A DNA stretch of 64,000 nt from CAWBXL01 sp963837365 (GTDB lineage Bacteria > Acidobacteriota > Terriglobia > Terriglobales > Acidobacteriaceae), in contig CAWIMW010000006.1 of NCBI GenBank assembly GCA_963837365.1, positions 1 through 64,000 on the forward strand, given 5' to 3'. Below, in pieces: positions 1 through 8,199 of the stretch; positions within the stretch are counted from its first letter, which is position 1; each line of letters opens with the position of its first letter. The translations under genes were made by a program, and so were the position numbers. The notes beneath the pieces were generated by a model that made no database searches, was not told the origin of the DNA, and saw only the letters and a list, made by a program, of their open reading frames with translations.

Positions 1-229
1 AACGAGGTCTATTGAGGCTACGCCGAAATCCGATCCAGCTTCCCAAGACCAGCGTCGTGCCCACAATGAGATGTAGTCGTATCGGCCAATCGAGTTGGCC
101 CCATTCCTGCAATCTAAAAAACAATTCCTTGATAACAAAGCCGAAAAGAACATCCGTATAACGCAGGCTCGTGTCGACCTGTTCCACTTCAGGACGATGT
201 TTAAACACAGCCTTGACAAAGTCTTTCAT
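1..229 (-). CDS. Putative membrane protein, partial at left window edge
   Basis: A minus-strand frame starts at ATG 229-227 and is still open at base 1, giving 76 residues. The ATG overlaps the TGA stop of the HAD gene (ATGA), so the two are probably translated together. The start is a charged segment, MKDFVKAVFKHRPEVEQ. Two hydrophobic stretches follow, about residues 26-40 and 52-67, separated by a tryptophan-rich loop, as in a small inner-membrane protein. I do not recognise the family. The coupling suggests a role linked to the phosphatase, which is inference only. Confidence 0.55.
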   Translation of the reverse strand, partial: MKDFVKAVFKHRPEVEQVDTSLRYTDVLFGFVIKELFFRLQEWGQLDWPIRLHLIVGTTLVLGSWIGFRRSLNRPR

Positions 230-960
230 GACGTTATCAGTGCAGGTACATCTGTTAATCGCTCCGCAACCGTATTGTGTCCGCCTGTAGCTTCATCCAA
301 TGCCCGTTCGTATTCCCACACGTGTGCCTTGACCCACACTGCTCGCAACCCAGCTTTAATCGCCGGAAGCACATCGGAACGAATACTATTACCCACCATC
401 CACGCTGACTCTGGCTTGACACCAAGGGAAGAGACTAGATGGCGAATCACATCTGGAGACTTCTCAGGGACAATTTCGACGACATCGAAGAGATCCAGCA
501 ATCCGCTGCGTTCCATTCTGCGCAACTGCAGCAAACGGTCGCCTTTAGTGAGCAGAGCTAGTTTAGCCCCCTTCGACCGGAGAAACTCCAGTGTCTCCCT
601 GACCCCTGGGACAAGCGGCGGATTACTTTGGAATACAGAGCTTGCCACCCACCGAATCTGTTCTGCTAGCCCGGGTTTGGGCTTGCATCCTACGTCTTTA
701 CACAATTCTTCATACGCTTGCACACACGACGTTGGGAACCTCTCGGTGCTAAAACCAAACTTGGCGACATTCTGAACATCAATGCGACGTTCGTATTTTT
801 CCCATGTCACTCCGTCTAGTCCTGACTCAGTGACTATATGGCGAGCTTTAGACCGAGCATCGTCGTATAGCTGCTCGGTGCTCCAGAGCGTGTCATCCCC
901 GTCGAAGATGACACCGAATGTCTCTCGGGCAGCATGTTCAGAGCTCGCCATTTGCTCCAT
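226..960 (-). CDS. HAD-superfamily hydrolase
   Basis: A cytoplasmic phosphatase-type hydrolase of the haloacid dehalogenase fold. Motif I is FDGDDT at residues 19-24 (nucleophile Asp20, acid Asp22). Motif II is the LLTKGD stretch in the second half. The C-terminal motif IV region reads GNSIRSDVLPAIKAG, with the paired acidic Mg-binding residues. About 244 residues with a helical cap between motifs I and II fits the PGP/YjjG-like class; the substrate cannot be named. ATG at 960 is preferred over GTG at 972 because GGAG lies 6 bases upstream. Its stop overlaps the start of the membrane protein downstream. Confidence 0.85.
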   Translation of the reverse strand: MEQMASSEHAARETFGVIFDGDDTLWSTEQLYDDARSKARHIVTESGLDGVTWEKYERRIDVQNVAKFGFSTERFPTSCVQAYEELCKDVGCKPKPGLAEQIRWVASSVFQSNPPLVPGVRETLEFLRSKGAKLALLTKGDRLLQLRRMERSGLLDLFDVVEIVPEKSPDVIRHLVSSLGVKPESAWMVGNSIRSDVLPAIKAGLRAVWVKAHVWEYERALDEATGGHNTVAERLTDVPALITS

Positions 961-1002
961 AATACGCTCCACTATGTGTGTATCAAACCCTCGGGTAAAT
1001 CC

Positions 1003-2182
1003 TCACCCAATCGTCTGCACCTCCACACTAAGCACCGCCGGCAGATCCCGCACAATCGGATTCCAGCTATCTCCCGCATCGGCGGAGGCGTATACCTGGC
1101 CGCCTGTTGTGCCGAAATAAATCCCGCATTTGTCCAGAGAGTCCACGGCCATGGCGTCGCGCAGCACGTTTACGTAGCAATCTTTTTGCGGTAGCCCGCG
1201 AGTCAGCGCTTCCCATTCGTTTCCGCCGGACTTGCTTCTGTACACGCGCAGCTTGCCTTCGTGCACGTAGTGTTCGCGAGTCGCTCTTGATGGGGACCAC
1301 GTAAATCGTCTCCGGCTCGTGCGCGTGTACGTCGATGACGAAGCCGAAGTCGGTGGGCAGGTTGCCGCTGACTTCTTTCCAGTTGTCGCCGGCGTCGTCG
1401 GAGCGCATCACGTCCCAGTGCTTCTGCATGAAGAGCACGCCCGGACGCTTCGGGTTCATGGCGATGTGGTGCACGCAGTGTCCGACCTCGGCGTCGTGGT
1501 CGGGAATATATTGCGAGCGCAGGCCGCGGTTGATCGGCTTCCAGGTTTTGCCGCCGTCGTCGGTACGAAACGCGCCCGCGGCCGAGATGGCGATGTACAT
1601 ACGCTGCGCGTTGCTGGGATCAAGAATGATGGTGTGCAGACACATGCCGCCCGCGCCCGGCTGCCACTTGGGGCCGGTGCCGTGTCCGCGGAGGCCGGGG
1701 AGTTCGCGCCAGTTCTGGCCGCCGTCGGTCGAGCGGAAGATGGCGGCGTCTTCCACGCCGGCGTAAACCGTGTCGGGATCGGTGAGCGACGGCTCCAGAT
1801 GCCACACCCGCTTGAACTCCCACGGATGCGGTTTGCCATCGTAAAACTGGTGCGTGGTCATCGGCGCGCCGGCGGTGTCATAGGAGAACTTGTTGCTCTC
1901 GCCCTTGGGAGAGCCGCGTTCGTCTGTGGCCTGCTCGCCCTTAGGCGTTCCCGGCTGATGCCAGGTTTTGCCGCCATCGTCGGAGCGCTGGATGATTTGC
2001 CCAAACCATCCGCTGGTCTGCGAAGCGTAGATGCGGTTGGGATCTACAGGCGAACCTTTGAGGTGATACATCTCCCACCCGGCAAAGTGCGGGCCGGAGA
2101 CGTCCCAGTTTTGACGCTTGCCGTCGGAAGTTAGGATGAATGCGCCCTTGCGGGTGCCTACCAGGATGCGGACTGTGGACAT
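1003..2182 (-). pseudogene. Asp-box (BNR/sialidase-like) beta-propeller protein, frameshifted
   Basis: The protein begins MSTVRILVGTRKGAFIL and carries repeated Asp boxes (SDDGGKTW, STDGGQNW, TDDGGKTW, SDDAGDNW and, after the shift, SADAGDSW), typical of sortilin/VPS10-like or WD40-like propellers. The frame breaks near 1275-1279: after the peptide VVPIKSDS one extra base moves the reading, and the natural continuation (HEGKLRVYRSKSGG to the stop at 1003) lies in another frame. Joining both gives about 393 residues, a normal length. AAGGAG stands 8 bases before the ATG. No signal peptide is seen. With a single lesion and otherwise clean sequence, either a recent mutation or a sequencing error is possible. 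Confidence 0.75.
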
Positions 2183-2220
2183 TTCTTCTGCTCCTTAAAT
2201 TAATTATGTTAAGTCTGAAT

Positions 2221-3032
2221 CTATGAACTCAGTGCTTCTTCGACCGATGTGACGATCCCTTTTAGTAGATTGGGAAACCGACCTTCAAAATGAGCTGTCG
2301 CTAAGGCCTCGATCTTTTCTGGTGTAATGAAGTCCTGCTTTAATCTGAGTGCAGAAAGAAATCTCAGATAGCAGTCAATCGAACACCAGAGCATCTGCGC
2401 CTCGTCTCCGTAAAAATCACCAACATCACAATCCTCAGGATCGAAATCGGCAAAGAATCGATCCATATTAGTAATGTCACGGTCTTCACGACGACATTGG
2501 CATGAAAACTGCGCCATCATACTTTCTGTGGCAGAATCAAACCATTCCAGTTCTGGAAACGCTCGAATATACTCGTGGGAATAATTGACTTCGTTCCGTC
2601 TTGCCGGATTGAAATACCCATCACCCAATACAAATTCAAGAGTTTCGAATTGAGGATAATCGTCAAGTAGGCCGAGCGATTTGTAAATACTCCACCAGAT
2701 CTGGTGGGAGCCTCGTCGGGGTCCTAGTTGCAACGCATCATATAGTTCTCGTTCATTTAGGAACGCAATCGCCTGCCCAGTGTTGTACACATAAAAGTTG
2801 GCTTCTTTCTTGTTGATCAAACCTGCGACTGGCATTCTTTCTTCGTTTGCAAACCAATTTCCTTGCAGAAGATTCACAAGTGCCTGAACAAAATAGAAAC
2901 GAGAATAGTAGCCTGTTACCTCCGACCACGTGCCAAACAGTTTGTTTTGTAAAGTGATATACGCGAGGAATAAATCGAAGCACCTATAAAAACAAGTAGC
3001 ACTCTTGTAGAAGTGTCGTTGGCGAAATGTAG
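2221..3032 (-). pseudogene. Unknown protein, C-terminal part, separated from its start by an IS
   Basis: The frame ending at 2221 stays open up through 2877, where a GTG could start it, and on to the IS edge near 3033 with good protein character (for example FYKSATCFYRCFDLFLAYIT and the stretch around KLFGTWSEVTGYYSRF). About 270 residues remain. It is rich in aromatic and acidic residues, with a Cys pair (SCQC) and a DFDPEDCDVGDFYGDE acidic patch. The missing N-terminus is at 4267-4461 on the other side of the IS. The frames rejoin if the IS plus a few bases are removed. Family not recognised; GTG 2877 could still make a shorter protein. Confidence 0.6.
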
Positions 3033-3044
3033 TGCACCTGCAAA

Positions 3045-3905
3045 CTAGAAGCTGGGGGTGTTTGAAGTGATGGTTGGAACGAAGGCCGCACGAGCATCGT
3101 GCGTGGTTCGTCCGTGGAGTCCGCGATGCGGACGGTCGTGATTGTACTCCTCGATCCAGCGCGCGATGCTCAACTTCGCCTGGGCAAAGTTCTGATACTC
3201 ATTGAGCCACACCTCCTCTTCTTTTAAGCTGCGATGAAACCGTTCGATGTAACTGTAGCCCTCAGGATGGTTGTAAGCTGTGCGCCGGTGCGTGATGCTC
3301 AGCCGATTCAAAGTTTCGACATAGCGCGCCGACGTGAACTGCGTGCCGTTGTCGGTAGTCAAAGTCAAACCCATTCCACGAGAACCGAAAGGCAAAACCT
3401 CCAGCACGGCACGGTTGAGCGCCGCCAGAGCTTCTTCGGTGAGGCAGCGCAGACTCAAGTCGCAGCCCACGATGTCGCGGTGCAGCAGTCGATCACCGAC
3501 ACCAGATACGCCCAACCCACATTCGGCCCGGCCCAGACCTTGGTCATGTCCGACTGCCAAACGTGATTGAGAAGCGGCGCTTCCACCTTGCCCCAGTCCT
3601 TTCGGCGAGAGACTTGAAAGCGGCGCTGACGCACTAACAATCCCCGTTCTAGCATGACACGCAATGCGAGCTTGCCATAGATCACCAACGAGTGATGCCG
3701 CCACAACCACCAGACCACGCGACGATAACCGTAGGCTGGCTACTCGAAGCAAGACAGGACGATGTCCTGATCGCGAGAACGATAAGCGTGGCTGGAGTGC
3801 GGTTGACGCCGATAGTAGAGACTGGAGCGGCTGATCTCGAGTGTCTCCGCTACCAACTTCGCTTCGTCCCTTGGGCCACCAGTTCCAGTGCCGACGAATG
3901 GGCTG
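3045..3905 (-). pseudogene. IS3-family transposase OrfB (DDE integrase), broken
   Basis: The N-terminal part reads LVAETLEISRSSLYYRRQ, then an in-frame TAG at 3742-3740 (just before AYGYRRV) cuts it. The rest continues through RGLLVRQRRF and the first catalytic Asp in LNHVWQSDMTKVW. A one-base loss near 3479 moves the frame before the second Asp (TLTTDNGTQF) and the Glu (YIERFHRSLKEEEVW). The C-terminus has the usual HDRPHRGL motif. All DDE residues are still encoded, but in two frames and after a stop, so no active enzyme is expected. Confidence 0.8.
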
Positions 3906-3914
3906 GCCCGCAGC

Positions 3915-4225
3915 TCACTCGCTCAGCACGTTTTTTAAGATCTCGATCTGCGAATGGGATCGGCCCAGTGCTCGCTCCAGCTGTTTGATCAGTTTCTCCT
4001 GCAAGGCATAGGGCTGCGCGGCTGCGCTTCTCAACACAAGCGCAGCCTTGGCTCATGCTTCCAGTTCGTCCTTCCAGCGGTAATAGAGATTGGGAGCGAT
4101 CTCGTACTTGCGGCAGGTCTCAGCCACGTTGTCGCTCTTCAGTCTTTCTAACACAATCTGCCACTTCTCTTCCGGGGTTCTCTGCACTCTCGGCTTTCTC
4201 GACTCTCGCTTCCTGGCGGAGGCCC
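3915..4225 (-). pseudogene. IS3-family transposase OrfA (HTH), nonsense-mutated
   Basis: The conceptual translation shows RTPEEKWQIVLERLKSDNVAETCRKYEIAPNLYYRWKDELE in short consecutive motifs, the typical helix-turn-helix of IS3 OrfA. A leucine-zipper tail follows (LQEKLIKQLERALGRSH to NVLSE). An in-frame TGA at 4055-4053 separates the two halves, where related elements usually have Gly. The start codon is not clear. It lies directly upstream of OrfB, in the order expected for programmed frameshifting in intact elements. Confidence 0.75.
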
Positions 4226-4266
4226 CAAGCCTAACTAACTTCTGTGTCCAGTTCTAGCGGGGTGCA

Positions 4267-4461
4267 ATAAAGATCAACCTTGATCGTTTGCGCTGTAGCG
4301 TCATTTGTTGCAAGTTCCTTCTCTAAATCTCGAAGCGAAACTTGCTTAAGATAACGAGCCATAAAATCGCGAAACGAGTTGCGGTGATGCTCGAATCGAG
4401 GTTCGAAGCCCGAATATAGAGCACACAAATCCTTATAGCGCGGAGGAAAATTGGGAATCAT
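4267..4461 (-). pseudogene. Unknown protein, N-terminal part, cut by the IS
   Basis: ATG at 4461 opens MIPNFPPRYKDLCALYSGFE and runs about 65 residues into the IS end, after which IS-derived residues lead to a stop at 4231. The helical, charged composition (LKQVSLRDLEKELATND) matches a soluble protein. The remainder of this gene is the open frame at 2221-3032. No strong ribosome site is visible. Joined, the parent would be about 335 residues; family not recognised. Confidence 0.6.
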
Positions 4462-4821
4462 TTATACTTTCTTTCGCCCCTGCGGGGCTTCATCTGTTTG
4501 CTTCTGAACCCAGGGCGGAGCGTGCGAAAGGCGCGCACGCTCTCGCCCTGGGCTGTAATCTTTCGCCGCTTCGCGGCTGCCCTCGCGGCCGGGCCTCGCG
4601 GCTTGGTTCCTCGGATTGTTCATTCGTCACATGCGCGCTGTGACATCCATCACATCTTTCTGCCATTTTAAGGCAGCAGAATTCAAGAGCGCCGGACACT
4701 TGTCCGGGCCAACAGCCCCGAAGGGGCAAAAGAATGCAGCCCAGGGTGAAGGTGCGGGTTTTGCACCTTCACCCTGGGTTAGCTTCGCATAAGACCCAAG
4801 CCCTGAAAGGGCGAAAGACGC
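4462..4821. repeat. REP-like palindrome cluster upstream of the HUH transposase
   Basis: No gene. A hairpin with CCCAGGGCG/CGCCCTGGG ends lies at 4509-4552. A perfect 16-bp stem (CCCAGGGTGAAGGTGC) pairs across a 7-base loop at 4740-4778. Small hairpins of the type CTTTCGCCCC-TGC-GGGGCTT lie at 4469-4490, with relatives near 4713-4728 and 4797-4816. The 33 bases at 4546-4578 recur exactly as a direct repeat at 5343-5375, on the other side of the transposase gene. Confidence 0.8.
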
Positions 4822-5268
4822 ATGTCCCAAACCTGTGGCAATGTCGTCGTGCATCTGATCTTCTCCACCAAACAACGGCTGCCGCTCATCACCCCGGAAA
4901 TACGATCCGACCTGTTCGCCTACCTCGGCGGCATCGTCCGGGAAATGGGTGGCACGGCGCTGATCGTCAACGGCATCGCCGACCACGTTCATATGTTGAT
5001 TCGCATTCGCCCCGTCCATTCCATTGCCGCGATGATGCGCGTGATCAAAACCAATTCCGGCAAGTGGATCCATCGCAACGGACACCCCAAATTCGCCTGG
5101 CAAGCCGGATACGGCGTGTTCAGCGTGAGTGAATCCCATATTCCGGCGGTCACCAAATACATCGCAACCCAGGAAGAACACCATAAGAAACATTCTTTTC
5201 AGGAAGAATTTGTCGCGTTCCTGAAAAAGAACCATGTGGCGTACGACGAACGCTACATCTGGGACTGA
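4822..5268 (+). CDS. IS200/RAYT-like HUH transposase (Y1 type)
   Basis: A 148-residue protein of the IS200 TnpA fold. The metal-binding HUH motif is in GIADHVHMLIRI (about residues 53-64). The likely catalytic tyrosine is in the helix VTKYIATQEEHHKKH (about residues 109-123). The length is normal and no lesion is seen. It probably nicks single-stranded DNA at the hairpins around it. The REP hairpins flanking it, inverted relative to each other, are the arrangement of REP-associated tyrosine transposases. A hairpin ends 5 bases before the ATG, so translation may be low. Confidence 0.85.
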   Translation: MSQTCGNVVVHLIFSTKQRLPLITPEIRSDLFAYLGGIVREMGGTALIVNGIADHVHMLIRIRPVHSIAAMMRVIKTNSGKWIHRNGHPKFAWQAGYGVFSVSESHIPAVTKYIATQEEHHKKHSFQEEFVAFLKKNHVAYDERYIWD

Positions 5269-5386
5269 TTATCTTTCGCCCTTTCGGGGCTTGCTCGTTC
5301 TCTTGTTGACCCAGGGTGAAGGTGCAAAAAACCAGCCCTTCACCCTGGGCTGTAATCTTTCGCCGCTTCGCGGCTTGGTGCAACCT
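5269..5386. repeat. REP-like palindromes downstream of the HUH transposase
   Basis: TCTTTCGCCCTTTCGGGGCTT at 5272-5292 is the near-mirror of the sequence just before the transposase ATG. A hairpin with arms CCCAGGGTGAA (5310-5320) and TTCACCCTGGG (5339-5349) follows. Bases 5343-5375 repeat 4546-4578 exactly, including a small GCCGCTTCGCGGC hairpin. Confidence 0.8.
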
Positions 5387-6100
5387 TCAGTGCTCATCCG
5401 TCGGCCCAGGCGTTCCGTCGGACCACTTGGGGACCGGAACCAGAAACGTGGTCACCCGCTCCTGCGGGTCAGAAAATGCCACAACGACCGGAGATCCCGG
5501 CAAGCCAGCGCCCCAGGTTCCTGTCTCCGTTAGCGGAACAAAAAACATCAGGTGGGGATGCCAGTGCGGATCAGCGTCGCTCACATACTGTTGTTTGGAC
5601 AACATGTAGCACATTGCGCCGGGTTCGACCGGCGGCAATTCTTTTTTGTCATACGCGGCTTTCATGGCCTCGAACACCTGAGCCTGGGACCGTCCGGCCA
5701 AGATCAATTCGGTCCTCTTGACCGTCTCTGGAATGTTGAATCGGGCGCCCGCCGGGTTGAAGCAGACGGGACCCCGCAGCTTGGGATTCCAAAAAACTGG
5801 ATCGTCGCTTCCCGCGGCCCAGGATCGCCACACCATGCAGACGAAACCATTCTTGCCTTTGACCGCGGTTTCGTAGCCATGCCGTCCGAGGACCATGATC
5901 TCAGCATCATGTGAGATGGAGTCTGGGGCAGCGCTTCGCGCCAGAGCTATTTCGGCATTTTTTTCCATCAGATATTGATCCAGCGGAGCCATGCTCGGAT
6001 ACGGAGCTTTTGTCTGTTGTGCCCGCGCCTGCTGCGATACGCCCAGCACAGCAACCAGCGCAAATCCCCATGCGATTGTTTTTCGCAGGTTCCTTTTCAT
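5387..6100 (-). CDS. Secreted protein of unknown function
   Basis: The start at ATG 6100 has AAAAGGAGG just upstream; the longer frame to 6124 is not needed. A signal peptide (KRNLRKTIAWGFALVAVLGVSQQARA) is followed by a mature domain of about 210 residues with two Cys (MVWRSW/PVCFNPAG region and GAMCYML), a WHPHLMFF histidine motif and a Thr/Pro-rich end. This looks like the secreted proteins annotated only as hypothetical in acidobacteria. No enzyme motif is recognised. The SRPBCC gene lies just upstream on the same strand (43 bases), so they may share a transcript. Confidence 0.7.
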   Translation of the reverse strand: MKRNLRKTIAWGFALVAVLGVSQQARAQQTKAPYPSMAPLDQYLMEKNAEIALARSAAPDSISHDAEIMVLGRHGYETAVKGKNGFVCMVWRSWAAGSDDPVFWNPKLRGPVCFNPAGARFNIPETVKRTELILAGRSQAQVFEAMKAAYDKKELPPVEPGAMCYMLSKQQYVSDADPHWHPHLMFFVPLTETGTWGAGLPGSPVVVAFSDPQERVTTFLVPVPKWSDGTPGPTDEH

Positions 6101-6143
6101 TGCTCCTCCTTTTGCTTGCCTCACCCCATCACTGCTAATGGTT

Positions 6144-6674
6144 CTATTTTTCTGCCAGCGCCTTCATGTTCGCCAATCCTGTCTCAAAATCGCCACCGAT
6201 CAACTTATCCATGCTCACAAATATGGTCATGACCTTGCCGGGATAAGTCAGCGGGCCAGACATCTCCCACATCACTTTGGTCGCATTGCCGTTGGGTTGC
6301 AGAGTGAACTCGACCGTATCGCTGCCCTCCATCGGCCGAATGAAATCCAATTTAATGGCGACCTTTGACGAAGGAACTGACCCAGTAATTTCCATGCGGC
6401 CCTTGCCGGCTTTGTTGTTGCCGTCCCATTCGTAGGCTGCGCCCGGTCCGCTGGGCGGTCCGCTGAGGGTGCGCTTCATGTTGGGATCTAACTTCTCCCA
6501 GGGCGACCACTGCGGCCAGTTGTGAAAGTCATTGATCAGGGGAAATACCTTCTCCGGTGGAGCGCTGATGACTATCGTGCGCTGTACGCGGAAATCTCCT
6601 GGCTTAAATGCACCGTAGATCAGGATTAAAGCCAACAGGACGGCGATGCCTGCAAGGATCTTCTTTATCTTCAC
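6144..6674 (-). CDS. SRPBCC (polyketide cyclase-like) family protein
   Basis: A 176-residue protein with one N-terminal hydrophobic helix (KKILAGIAVLLALILIYGAF) as anchor or signal. The START/SRPBCC fold follows: RTIVISAPPEKVFPLINDFHNWPQWSPW near residues 32-58 is the family hallmark. The C-terminal helix (MTIFVSMDKLIGGDFETGLANMKALAEK) closes the ligand cavity. The ligand is unknown; relatives are often annotated as polyketide cyclases without proof. Confidence 0.85.
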   Translation of the reverse strand: MKIKKILAGIAVLLALILIYGAFKPGDFRVQRTIVISAPPEKVFPLINDFHNWPQWSPWEKLDPNMKRTLSGPPSGPGAAYEWDGNNKAGKGRMEITGSVPSSKVAIKLDFIRPMEGSDTVEFTLQPNGNATKVMWEMSGPLTYPGKVMTIFVSMDKLIGGDFETGLANMKALAEK

Positions 6675-6717
6675 GCGCTCTCCTCAGCCTGGTAAGTATC
6701 CCATGATTGCATCCTAG

Positions 6718-7176
6718 TCATTTCGCTCTGGGCCGTTTCTTTGTGGTGCCAGGTTTCTCCGCCCGCCGCGATGCCGGGGCCTTTCCGATTCTTGGATCGC
6801 CTGCCACGATGAACTCACAGGCTCGAAGCGCGGCCTCCTCGAAGTCTGCGGAACTGGCTGGTAGCACTTGCCAGCCGGTCACTGCTTTCCCGAGTACGCC
6901 GATGGACCGCATACTAGGGAAATCCTCCCGTAAACTTTGGTGATGCTCAGCCGTGGTGGCCAGCCACATGCCATCGTCCTCTGCCGTTTCGTTGCGCTTG
7001 TCACGCAGAGCGCAGACGATCTTGTCTCCTACGTAAACCGCAAGACAGCCGAACATGGAACGGGTCTCGGGCGATACCGAGGAAAGCGCCTCCAGGACGA
7101 ATTCATGTGGAACGGCCTTGCGCTTAACGTTGAAAGGCGCTTCGGCAGACGGCAGTTTTCGTTTGCGCTTTGCCAT
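6718..7176 (-). CDS. TfoX N-terminal-like domain protein
   Basis: A 152-residue basic protein. The central segment RSMFGCLAVYVGDKIVCALRDK resembles the MFGG-YGIY-G core of TfoX_N-like domains, and a long predicted helix with EEAALRACEFIV follows. Both ends are Lys/Arg-rich (MAKRKRKLP, TTKKRPRAK). TfoX itself regulates competence in gammaproteobacteria, but most such single-domain proteins have no proven role. It belongs to a run of minus-strand genes between 5.4 and 10.7 kb. Confidence 0.6.
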   Translation of the reverse strand: MAKRKRKLPSAEAPFNVKRKAVPHEFVLEALSSVSPETRSMFGCLAVYVGDKIVCALRDKRNETAEDDGMWLATTAEHHQSLREDFPSMRSIGVLGKAVTGWQVLPASSADFEEAALRACEFIVAGDPRIGKAPASRRAEKPGTTKKRPRAK

Positions 7177-7255
7177 GGCACGGAATTTTACCGTGGATTA
7201 TGTTCCAAAAATCCCCGCCCAAGCCAGGCTCAAGCGGGGCACCCTGTACTGTGTA

Positions 7256-7714
7256 TTAAGCTGCTTTCGCAGGTTGAGTGCGCATCATTTTCATGAACTC
7301 GCGCATGGCTGCCACGTGACCCGGCGAGCGCTTCTCGATCCAGGTCTCATAACGCTGTGCCGCTTTTTCCATGTTGGCGAGATAGCTCTTGTACACCCAC
7401 TGCTCACGCATCTTCGGGGCAACCGTTTTGCAAAGTTCCCAAACGCCGAAAAATTCGCCACTGGTCTCGAAGAAGAGATCGTCGTGGAGCAGGCCATAGT
7501 TGAGCAGTGCACAGGCCTGCTCCCAATAGCTGACTACCATCGCCGCCAACGCGCCGTTCTCTGTACCGGGTGCTGCAATACGCATGGCGTCTTCAACAGT
7601 GTCCACGTGGTAGTTCTTGAAGAACCAGTCGCGTGCCTGACGGAGCTTGGCTTCGCGGCGCTGATCGTACACTTGCAGGTGAAGTTGGGCTTGTTCGTGC
7701 GTGGGTTTATCCAT
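7256..7714 (-). CDS. Conserved hypothetical helical protein
   Basis: The start at ATG 7714 is chosen because AAGGAG lies 7 bases upstream; ATG 7720 would be too close. About 152 residues, almost entirely helical, with many aromatic residues (RQARDWFFKNYHVDTVEDAMR, MVVSYWEQACALLNYGL, MREQWVYKSYLANMEKAAQRYETW). No transmembrane segment or catalytic motif. Family not recognised. It lies about 100 bases downstream of the YciI pair on the same strand. Confidence 0.65.
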   Translation of the reverse strand: MDKPTHEQAQLHLQVYDQRREAKLRQARDWFFKNYHVDTVEDAMRIAAPGTENGALAAMVVSYWEQACALLNYGLLHDDLFFETSGEFFGVWELCKTVAPKMREQWVYKSYLANMEKAAQRYETWIEKRSPGHVAAMREFMKMMRTQPAKAA

Positions 7715-7815
7715 GATCATTCTCCTTATTTTTTATCGCTGATTTGAAATAAATTGCCTCTGCCACTTCGCGGATTGTTCAATAAAATTTTGGGATCGCT
7801 TGGCCGTCCCTGCCG

Positions 7816-8199
7816 TTACTCCACGGCATTCGGCGGCGCGTCAAACATGGGGCGAATTTCCAACTCGCCTTCATAAGAAGGCCCAAGGATGTCGGCATGG
7901 ACCTGCATGAACCGCTTACCCTGCTGGATTGCCTCTTCTTTCGAGTTGAGCTCGAATACCGCATAACCGCCGACCAGCTCTTTGGTCTCGGCGAAAGGGC
8001 CATCGATTACAGCGGTCTTACCTCCCGACACGCGAATGCGGGTTGCCTGCGAGCTTGGCAGGAGTCCGCCGGCAGTGATCATGGCGCCGCGTTTGGTAGC
8101 TTCTTCGCCGAGTTTCCCGATGGCAGCCATTAACTCAGGGTTTGGCGGCAGGCCGGCTTCATAGTCTTTTGTGGCTTTGACCAGCATCATGAATTTCAC
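7816..8199 (-). CDS. YciI/DGPF-domain protein (third copy)
   Basis: A 127-residue YCII-related ferredoxin-like fold protein. It begins MKFMMLVKATKDYEAG and has the hallmark VIDGPFAETKELVGGYAVFE (DGPF motif). The GTG start overlaps the TGA of the preceding YciI gene (GTGA), so they are translationally coupled. DGPF proteins are regularly found with ECF42 sigma factors, one of which is encoded at 10853-12106. Biochemical function is unproven. Confidence 0.9.
   Translation of the reverse strand: MKFMMLVKATKDYEAGLPPNPELMAAIGKLGEEATKRGAMITAGGLLPSSQATRIRVSGGKTAVIDGPFAETKELVGGYAVFELNSKEEAIQQGKRFMQVHADILGPSYEGELEIRPMFDAPPNAVE

Larger units (their letters stand above)
3033..4266 (-). mobile_element. 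IS3-family insertion sequence, inactivated
   Basis: An element of about 1.23 kb with related ends: TGCACC at 3033-3038 followed by CTAGAAGCTGG, and the mirrored CCAG-TTCTAG-GGTGCA ending at 4266. It encodes an IS3-type OrfA and OrfB pair on the minus strand, both broken. The ends may extend about 5 bases further (TGTAG at 3028, ATAAA at 4271). No clean target duplication is visible; 4-base flanks GATC and TTTC differ at two positions. It interrupts a protein gene whose halves lie on each side. Confidence 0.8.

Noticed and set aside
95..775. Plus-strand frame of 226 codons opposite the HAD gene
   Set aside because: Exact antisense of a gene with clear HAD motifs; no family features of its own.
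1319..2134. Plus-strand frame of 271 codons opposite the Asp-box gene
   Set aside because: Shadow of a GC-rich coding strand; repeats DVxHxVSD mirror the Asp boxes.
2753..2983. 76-codon minus-strand frame overlapping the IS-cut gene
   Set aside because: Other frame of the same region; the alternate frame has better protein character and joins to the known C-terminal part.
3018..4280. Target-site duplication of the IS3 element
   Set aside because: Candidate flanks (GATC and TTTC) differ at two of four bases; no clean duplication can be claimed.
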